A stretch of 64,000 bases of DNA from Caulobacter segnis (GTDB lineage Bacteria > Pseudomonadota > Alphaproteobacteria > Caulobacterales > Caulobacteraceae): the NCBI RefSeq assembly GCF_003243465.1, contig NZ_QFQZ01000006.1:31219-95218 (forward strand), given 5' to 3'. The notes under the pieces were generated by a model. That model was not told where the DNA came from. It did no database searches and was given only the letters and a program-made list of their open reading frames with translations. How positions within the stretch are numbered: the first letter of the stretch is position 1; the number at the start of each line of letters is the position of its first letter. Both the position numbers and the translations under genes were made by a program. This document shows positions 56,307 through 64,000 of the stretch, piece by piece.

Positions 56307-59300
56307 GGCAGCACGACCTCGTCGTTCAGGCGGGTGTTTTGGGGTTGGTTGGCGACGATCCGCACCCGAAGGCCCTGCGCCTTTACGCCCGCGGGGATCT
56401 TCAGCTTGACCGCGGCCGTCTTGGGGAGCAGGTCGCGGGGCGCCTTCAGGGCCGGGGTCGCGGCGCTGGCCAGCACCTTGCCCGACGCATCGACCAGTTC
56501 GAGCTTGGCCGGCGCGGCGTCCTGGGCGCCCAGGCTATGGACGACGGTGGTGACCGTCGAGCCCTTCACCGTCACGTCCCCACGGCCGACGCCGAGGTCG
56601 GCGCGCTTGGCCGGATCGTCGCCGGCCGTCGCGAGCTTCATGTCGATGACCGTCGTCTGCCGCGGGGCCAGAACAACCTGGGTCCCCAGGCTGCGCTCGA
56701 AGGCGACCGAACGGCTCTGCGCCGCGCCGTCGATGGTGTCGTCGCCGTTGGCGTCGAGACCTTGCGAGAGCATCCATTGGCCCGGCGCGACGTTCCAGCC
56801 GGTCATGGTCGCGATCACCGGCTTGTCGGTGGTGTTGTAGGCGATGACCTTGAAGCCTGTCTTGGTCGCATCCTTGACCAGCAGCGCCACGTCCGTGCCG
56901 TCGGCGTTGTCGAAGCGCCACGAGACGACGTGGCCCGGAGTCATCTGGGCGCGCTTGTTGGCGATACCGCCGAGGCGGGTGCGCTGCAGGATGTCTGAGG
57001 GCAACTCCACGCGATCGGACCACCAGTGGCCTTCCGTGTGCATGTAAATGTGCTGGGCGTTCCACTGGATCTCGTCGGCGTAGAGATCCTCAAGGAACGT
57101 CTTGTCGCCGGTCAGCGACCAGGCGGCGTAGCGCTCGAAGGCGCCGCCCTTGGCCGCGGCCCTGACGAGGGTGTCCTTGTTGGCCGCGCCCAGGTTCATC
57201 GCGGTGAGGGCGTTCTCATTGACCGCCGCCAGCGACTTCAGGCCGTTCTTGCCGATCCGCCACTGGATCGGGACCAGGTATTTGGGGTCGCTCGTCAGGC
57301 GCCAGGCGGCCCAGAACACCTGGAAGGGACCGTCCGCGCCCGAGCCCTGCAGCACCGTGCCGCCGCGCTCGGCGTCGGTGCGCCAGTTGATCTCGTTGGG
57401 GTACGAGCCGTCCTTGGCCACGTGCGCCAGGTAGCCGTCAGCCAGGCCGATCACCGTGTCGCGCGCGGTCGGGTCGCCGTTGTAGTCGCTGATCAGGATC
57501 GAGGGGTGGGTGACGCCGAACGAATACGGCTTCTGCCACTCCCACGGACCCTCGCGGTACGAAATCTTGCCGCTGTACCAGTTGGTGTTGAAGTGCACGT
57601 GGCCGGCCGGGTTCTTGTCGACGACGCGGGGCAGGGCCTTCACCGTCGTGAACAGCCGCTCGACCGCCAGCGGGTCGCCATAGTTGACGTACATCGCCTC
57701 CGAGTTGGAGTTGATGCCCTCCTCGTAGGCGTGCAGCTCGTCGGTCACGATGGTCGAGAGGCCATCGGTGAACATGCCGTTCTTGTAGACCGCGTCGGTC
57801 AGGCGGTTCAGCGAGTGGGTGATCTTGTCCGGCTGGACGCCCATCAGGGCCAGGCCTGGCCATTGTTGCAGCAGGTCGGTGTCGTCCGACAGGCCGCCGC
57901 CGAAGTCGCCGAAGTCGGCCTGGCGCTCGTCGATCCACCAGTTCACGAACTTGGAGACCAGCTTCAGGTCCTCCAGCTGGCGGAAGGCCCACAGCGGCGT
58001 GGCGTCCTTGGGCTTGGGCTGCTCGAAGGCGGGCCAGCCCTGGCTGCCATAGGTGATGTCGCCCCAGTACTCACGGCCGATCTGGTTGTCGGGATCGACG
58101 CGCAGCAGGTCGGTGATGTCGGCGTAGAGGCGACGATAGAGGCCCTGGCGCTTGGAGGTGGTGTGCTCCTCCACGAGGAAGGCCCAGTTGTCCTTCACCT
58201 GGTTCAGGCGATCCTGGATGTGCTCGACCTTGGCCTTGTCGCGGTCCTTCAGCACGAGGCGGATCTTGGCGCCGTCCAGCGCCTTCGGGCCGAACTCGGC
58301 GCTGTCCGCGGCCAGGGTCAGGTACAGGCTGTCGGCCGTCAAGATGCGGTCACGCAGGTCTAGCCAGACGGTGCGGGCCTCGCCGGCCTTCACCGAGACG
58401 CTGACGTCGATCATGTTGCGGCCGGGCCAGATCGGGTCCTTCACCTGGATGTTCAGCGGGATGATCGTTCCCGCCGCGCCGGGCAGGGCGGGGATGTCGA
58501 TCGCTATGCCGTCGAGGCCGTCGCGGGCGTTCTCCCAGCCATAGGCCCAGTTGCGGGCCAGGGGCTTGGCGGCCGGCGCGTCGCCGAAGCCCGACGGGAT
58601 CAGGATGTGGACGATCGGCAGGCCCTTCGCCGTCAGGTCCGTCGCTGGGCGCGGACGATTGGGGGCGCCCTCGGGGATCGCCACGACGGTGGCGCGCTCG
58701 CCCGCCGGATGGCGGCCGGCGATATAGGCGTTGAGGTCGGCGAGGTTAAGGTAGTCCGGCGCGACGTCGGCGCGGACCGTGTAGCTCATCTTGAAGGCGT
58801 CCTTCGGCTCTGCGCCGGCCGAGAAGTTGTAGGCCCAGATCTCCTGGATAGGGGTCTCCTGCGCCACATTGGTGAAGGTCAGGACGCCGCCCTTCAGCGG
58901 TTGGGCCAGGCTGGTGACCGTGCGTTCCTGGTCCTTGGGGCGGGTCCCGACATCGGCCGTCTTGTCTCCCGTCTTGGCCGCCCATGAGAGCGACCCATAG
59001 GCGGGGCCCTGGATCTCGAGACGGTTGATCGGCTCGTCAGGCAGGGTCAGCGTCAGGGCCTTGCCGCCGTCGACATAGACGTTCCAGTCGGGCAGCTGGA
59101 AGTAGTCGTCACGGCCGGGCAGGCGCGAGCGGTTGTAGACGCCTGGCCAGGTGGTTTCGGCGATGCCGTCCGTGCCTTTCCACATCCACTCCTTGATGTC
59201 CTTTACGTCCGCGAACTCGACCTTGCGGATCGTTGTCTGGGCGTCGGTCAGGACGGGCGGCAGGTCCTTGTTCCAACCGTAGCGCTGCTTCCAGGCGGCA

Positions 59301-60079
59301 TGGACGGCCGGGTCGTCCAGTGTGGCGACCGGCGCGGCCAGCGACGGCGTCTCGTTGCGGGCGAGGGCGGCGATGGCTCCGGCGTCCAGCGCGCGATCGT
59401 ACACGCGCAGCTCGTCCAGGTCGCCGCCGCGCGTGAAGTTGTAGCGGCTCTGCACCTGGTGCGGAGCGATCACCCGGCCGGCCACGCCGAACTGGTCCAG
59501 GCCCGCGTCATAGACCGCCTTCGCCTCCTTCTTGGCCGCCAGCTTGCCGTCGACATAGAGCTGGACGCCGGTGGTCTCGTCCCAGGTGAAGGCCAGGTGC
59601 GTCCAGACGTCGGGGGAGGGGTTCTTGTCGACCTTGAACGAGACGCGGGTCCGCGCCAGGCCGTTGTCAGTGACGAAGGCGTCGAAGCCGTGGCCGTTCC
59701 AGTCGATGCGCAGGAAGGCCATGTCCCAGCTGGAGTGATCGGCGTAGCCGACGCGGAAGATCACGAACGGCGCGACGCCGACCGGATAGCCCGAGCGCCA
59801 GAAGAAAGAGAGGGTGCCGCGCTGGGCCTGGATGTTGCCGGGCGCGTTCCAGGAGACGACGCCGTCGTCGGCGGCGCGAAAGCCCTTGCCGACCTTGCCG
59901 TCGATCGGCGTCACCTTGTCGGCGAAATTAGGGATCGGATCGCCTGCCGCGACGTCGGCCACGAGGCCCTTGTCGCCCGAGAGCTTGAACAGAAGGCCCG
60001 GCCCGGCCGGCGCAGGGGCGGCGGCCGCCGCATTGGCCAAGATCAGCGCGCAGGCCGAACCCAGGAAAATCGCCTTCAT
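56303..60079 (-). CDS. Large secreted protein with LamG and unassigned catalytic-like region
   Basis: 1258 residues with a signal peptide (MKAIFLGSACALILANAAAA). Residues about 25-240 are a LamG/concanavalin-like domain (HLAFTWDETTGVQLYVDGKL, DLDELRVYDRALDAGAIAAL). A beta-rich region follows, then from about 640 to 1100 a helical region with YRRLYADITDLLRVD, FGDFGGGLSDDTDLLQQWPG near 730 and YMHTEGHWWSDRVELPSD near 1016, resembling (alpha/alpha)-barrel glycan enzymes. The C-terminus is Ig-like. A polysaccharide lyase or hydrolase role is inferred; no family is assigned. It overlaps the HbpS-like gene at its end. Confidence 0.75.
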   Translation of the reverse strand: MKAIFLGSACALILANAAAAAPAPAGPGLLFKLSGDKGLVADVAAGDPIPNFADKVTPIDGKVGKGFRAADDGVVSWNAPGNIQAQRGTLSFFWRSGYPVGVAPFVIFRVGYADHSSWDMAFLRIDWNGHGFDAFVTDNGLARTRVSFKVDKNPSPDVWTHLAFTWDETTGVQLYVDGKLAAKKEAKAVYDAGLDQFGVAGRVIAPHQVQSRYNFTRGGDLDELRVYDRALDAGAIAALARNETPSLAAPVATLDDPAVHAAWKQRYGWNKDLPPVLTDAQTTIRKVEFADVKDIKEWMWKGTDGIAETTWPGVYNRSRLPGRDDYFQLPDWNVYVDGGKALTLTLPDEPINRLEIQGPAYGSLSWAAKTGDKTADVGTRPKDQERTVTSLAQPLKGGVLTFTNVAQETPIQEIWAYNFSAGAEPKDAFKMSYTVRADVAPDYLNLADLNAYIAGRHPAGERATVVAIPEGAPNRPRPATDLTAKGLPIVHILIPSGFGDAPAAKPLARNWAYGWENARDGLDGIAIDIPALPGAAGTIIPLNIQVKDPIWPGRNMIDVSVSVKAGEARTVWLDLRDRILTADSLYLTLAADSAEFGPKALDGAKIRLVLKDRDKAKVEHIQDRLNQVKDNWAFLVEEHTTSKRQGLYRRLYADITDLLRVDPDNQIGREYWGDITYGSQGWPAFEQPKPKDATPLWAFRQLEDLKLVSKFVNWWIDERQADFGDFGGGLSDDTDLLQQWPGLALMGVQPDKITHSLNRLTDAVYKNGMFTDGLSTIVTDELHAYEEGINSNSEAMYVNYGDPLAVERLFTTVKALPRVVDKNPAGHVHFNTNWYSGKISYREGPWEWQKPYSFGVTHPSILISDYNGDPTARDTVIGLADGYLAHVAKDGSYPNEINWRTDAERGGTVLQGSGADGPFQVFWAAWRLTSDPKYLVPIQWRIGKNGLKSLAAVNENALTAMNLGAANKDTLVRAAAKGGAFERYAAWSLTGDKTFLEDLYADEIQWNAQHIYMHTEGHWWSDRVELPSDILQRTRLGGIANKRAQMTPGHVVSWRFDNADGTDVALLVKDATKTGFKVIAYNTTDKPVIATMTGWNVAPGQWMLSQGLDANGDDTIDGAAQSRSVAFERSLGTQVVLAPRQTTVIDMKLATAGDDPAKRADLGVGRGDVTVKGSTVTTVVHSLGAQDAAPAKLELVDASGKVLASAATPALKAPRDLLPKTAAVKLKIPAGVKAQGLRVRIVANQPQNTRLNDEVVLP

Positions 60080-60231
60080 GCAACCGTCTCCTCCGGCTAG
60101 CGGATATCCGGCTTTTGGTAACCGGTGTCATTCCGCGCCTCTGATGTAGCGCCGTAAGGGCAGGCTTGCAAACCCGACACGGCCTGATAGGCCATGCTGC
60201 AAAGCACAAAAATTACGGGCGGAAGTAGCCG

Positions 60232-62229
<1,998 letters not shown>

Positions 62230-62283
62230 AGCTGCGCTTAGATTGCCGGCGAGATCGAACGCCGAGTCGGAGCCAAGGCGAGC

Positions 62284-62688
62284 ATGAGCGAACGTAGCGA
62301 GTGGGCGGAGCTGTTCCTGTCGTCGAACGGCCGGCTGGCGCGCACGCCGTTCCTGATCGCCGCCGCCGTCCTGCTGGGCGTGGCGGTGCTTTACGAGGCG
62401 ATCGCCGGCTACACCCTGCACTGGCTGACCGGCTGGGTGGTCTATCCGGCCCTGCTGTTCTCGGGCGCCTGCGTGCTGTCCAAGCGCCTGCACGATCGCG
62501 GCCGGTCGGGCTGGTGGTCGCTGCTGATCCTGGTGGCCTTCATCGCCGTGTGGCCGCAGCCCGAGCACTTCCTCGACTTCATGTTCTGCCTGGTCATCGC
62601 CTGGGCGGTGGTCGAGCTGGGTGTGATGGGCGGCGAGCAGGGCGCGAACCGCTATGGGCCTAATCCCTTGAAGACGATTTCCATTTGA
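62284..62688 (+). CDS. DUF805 family membrane protein
   Basis: 134 residues with four spans and the DUF805 pattern SSNGRLARTPFLIAAAVLLG, then SGACVLSKRLHDRGRSGWWS (conserved RLHDxxxSGWW) and GANRYGPNPL at the C-terminus. The family is widely spread in bacteria with unknown role. A repeat region begins 5 bp after the stop. Confidence 0.92.
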   Translation: MSERSEWAELFLSSNGRLARTPFLIAAAVLLGVAVLYEAIAGYTLHWLTGWVVYPALLFSGACVLSKRLHDRGRSGWWSLLILVAFIAVWPQPEHFLDFMFCLVIAWAVVELGVMGGEQGANRYGPNPLKTISI

Positions 62689-62693
62689 GGGTT

Positions 62694-62820
62694 CCTCTCC
62701 CTTGGGAGAGGAGGGACCCGCCGCGCAGCGGTGGGAGGTGAGGGAATACGCAGGTTGACGCCTTAAACCCTCACCCTCCCATGCTTTGCATGGGCCCCGC
62801 CCTCTCCCGGCGGGAGAGGG
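62694..62820. repeat. REP-like intergenic repeat
   Basis: Two hairpin units flank a spacer: CCTCTCCCTTGGGAGAGG (62694-62711) and CCTCTCCCGGCGGGAGAGGG (62801-62820), with inner partly inverted GGTGGGAGGTGAGGG and CCCTCACCCTCCCA. This composition is that of a dispersed repetitive palindrome family. It separates convergent DUF805 and lipB. Confidence 0.8.
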
Positions 62821-62823
62821 TGG

Positions 62824-63504
62824 CTACAAGGGCGCCGCCGCGTCCTCGACCGGCCCGAACACCTTCACGAAGCTCGCCCTCAGCGCCGCGTCGGCCTCGT
62901 CCATGGTGACCGGCAGACCCAGGTCCACCAGGCTGGTCACCCCGTGCTCGGTCTGGCCGCAGGGGACGATGCCCGAGAAGTGCGACAAGTCCGGCTCCAC
63001 GTTCAGGCTGATCCCGTGGAAGCTGACCCAGCGGCGCAGCTTCACGCCGATCGCGGCGATCTTGTCCTCGCGGCTCCAGCCGGCGCCCTTGCGCTCGACC
63101 CAGACGCCGACGCGGCCGTCGCGCAGTTCGCCCGTGACGTTGAAGGCTGCCAGGGCGTCGATGATCCAGGCCTCCAGCGCGGCGACGAAGGCCCGCACGT
63201 CGCGGCCGCGCTTGGTCAGGTCCATCATCACATAGGCCACGCGCTGACCGGGGCCGTGATAGGTGAACTGGCCGCCACGGCCGCTCTCGAACACCGGGAA
63301 GCGGTCAGGGGCCAGAAGATCGCCCGCCTTGGCCGAGACGCCGGCCGTGTAGAGCGGCGGGTGCTCGAGCAGCCAGACCAGCTCGCCCGCCGTCCCGTCG
63401 GCGATGGCTGCGGCGCGCGCCTCCATGGCGGCAACCGCTGCCGGGTAATCGACGTAGTCGGTCGAAACCGCCCACCCGACCGGCGCCGCGTCATCACGCC
63501 TCAT
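62824..63504 (-). CDS. lipB: Octanoyltransferase
   Basis: 226 residues from the ATG at 63504; an earlier ATG (63549) would add a short unrelated N-terminus. The LipB site is GRGGQFTYHGPGQRVAYVMM, the Lys is in AAIGVKLRRW, and the catalytic Cys is in GIVPCGQTEHGVTSLVDLGL. The enzyme moves octanoate from acyl carrier protein to lipoyl domains. It converges with DUF805 across the repeat. Confidence 0.95.
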   Translation of the reverse strand: MRRDDAAPVGWAVSTDYVDYPAAVAAMEARAAAIADGTAGELVWLLEHPPLYTAGVSAKAGDLLAPDRFPVFESGRGGQFTYHGPGQRVAYVMMDLTKRGRDVRAFVAALEAWIIDALAAFNVTGELRDGRVGVWVERKGAGWSREDKIAAIGVKLRRWVSFHGISLNVEPDLSHFSGIVPCGQTEHGVTSLVDLGLPVTMDEADAALRASFVKVFGPVEDAAAPL

Positions 63505-63621
63505 GCTCGGAAGTCCTGTGTTTTCAGCATTTAACGGCAGCGCAAGCATACGGCCCTAATCTTGCAATTCGGACGCCGCGACCCGGTCGGTCGCGCGTGT
63601 CAGTTTCAGGGGCCTTACTTC

Positions 63622-63873
63622 GTGACTCAGGTCAACGCCGTCAATGTCGAGATTTCCGTGCTTCTGGGCCGCTCGATCCTGCCGATGCAGCAGCTGCTGC
63701 GCATGGGCCGCGGCGCGGTGATCCCGCTGGACGCCAAGACCAATGACGAGGTCTGGATCCTGGCCAACAACCACCCGATCGCCCGCGGCGAGATCCAGAT
63801 CAGCGATGATCGCATCGCCATCCAGGTGACCCGCGCGGCCGACGTCTACGACTACATGGCGGGCGGGGCGTAA
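63622..63873 (+). CDS. FliN-like flagellar motor switch (SpoA) protein
   Basis: 83 residues from the GTG at 63622 (AGGGG ten bases upstream). The SpoA/FliN domain is VNVEISVLLGRSILPMQQLL, then GAVIPLDAKTNDEVWILANN, IARGEIQISDDRIAIQVT and the C-terminal ADVYDYMAGG. It matches the switch C-ring fold. An earlier frame start (TTG 63562) is less likely. It is an isolated copy with no flagellar neighbour. The C-ring role is inferred; it could be a paralogue of the main FliN. Confidence 0.8.
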   Translation: MTQVNAVNVEISVLLGRSILPMQQLLRMGRGAVIPLDAKTNDEVWILANNHPIARGEIQISDDRIAIQVTRAADVYDYMAGGA

Positions 63874-63959
63874 TTCGTCGCAGGGGAGAAGTTCGCCAGA
63901 CGCGAACTTCCGACTTCCCAAAGCCGATTCAGTTTGCTACCTGCCGCCCCTCACCACGA

Positions 63960-64000
63960 GCGGTCGTGGCGGAATTGGTAGACGCGCAGCGTTGAGGTCG
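63960..64000 (+). tRNA. tRNA-Leu(GAG), 5' part only
   Basis: The first 41 bases are present: acceptor GCGGTCG, D-arm GCGGAATTGGTAGACGCGC and the anticodon stem start CAGCG followed by loop TTGAGGT, giving anticodon GAG. The 3' half runs past the window. Confidence 0.85.

Overview
The window is GC-rich alphaproteobacterial DNA of a Caulobacter-like chromosome. Supporting signs are short intergenic gaps, many ATGA/GTGA start-stop overlaps, non-ATG starts, the order argH-lptM-lysA, a chorismate mutase-hisC-tyrC aromatic cluster, ftsEX, a TonB-dependent receptor and secreted carbohydrate-active proteins. The genus is inferred from gene content and style only.

Positions 1 to about 14,900 are the right-hand part of a prophage. 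It holds a ribbon-helix-helix protein, a Tat-exported protein, an antirepressor-like regulator, a TMP_2-type tape measure protein, tail and fibre genes (one with an SGNH hydrolase domain and a signal peptide), and a lysis block of two holin candidates, a T7-lysozyme-type amidase and a lipoprotein. Cargo follows: small membrane and helical proteins, an SRAP/YedK protein and two unknowns. The block stops at a tRNA-Gly(CCC) whose 3' end faces the phage, a plausible attachment site. Integrase, packaging and head genes are not in the window.

From 15,000 to 31,800 lies core chromosome: a hybrid histidine kinase, a secreted GH9 cellulase, an EF-hand protein, the aromatic cluster (chorismate mutase, hisC, tyrC), a DUF2125 protein, a ChaC-like gamma-glutamylcyclotransferase, the run ftsE-ftsX-DUF218-plsC, a zinc-ribbon membrane protein with hpt, a chemoreceptor and lysA. 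From 31,800 to 45,600 come lptM, argH, a TlpA thioredoxin, a GNAT enzyme, an acyltransferase-3 protein, gluQRS behind a TetR regulator with a clear divergent operator, a GreA-like protein, an AlkA-type glycosylase, an HNH nuclease, a small acidic protein behind an RBS-hiding hairpin, a VanZ protein, an M1 aminopeptidase and a coq7-dsbB-yqaA run.

From 45,600 to the end are a heme/iron-type TonB receptor divergent from a DUF4198 protein and a four-EF-hand protein with Fur-like palindromes between them, small conserved proteins, a MarR regulator, a P1/S58 peptidase, tRNA-Leu(CAA), a LamG protein, msrB, a DJ-1/PfpI protein, an SH3-amidase, a HbpS/GlcG protein, a 1258-residue secreted LamG protein, a biotin-dependent acyl-CoA carboxylase subunit, a DUF805 protein, lipB, a FliN-like protein and the start of tRNA-Leu(GAG).

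The best leads are the exported SGNH protein in the tail operon, the TetR palindrome facing a 36-residue membrane peptide, the hairpin at 41114-41141, the unassigned 1258-residue secreted protein, the chorismate mutase with a degenerate dehydratase-like half, and the double palindrome of the TonB/DUF4198 locus.
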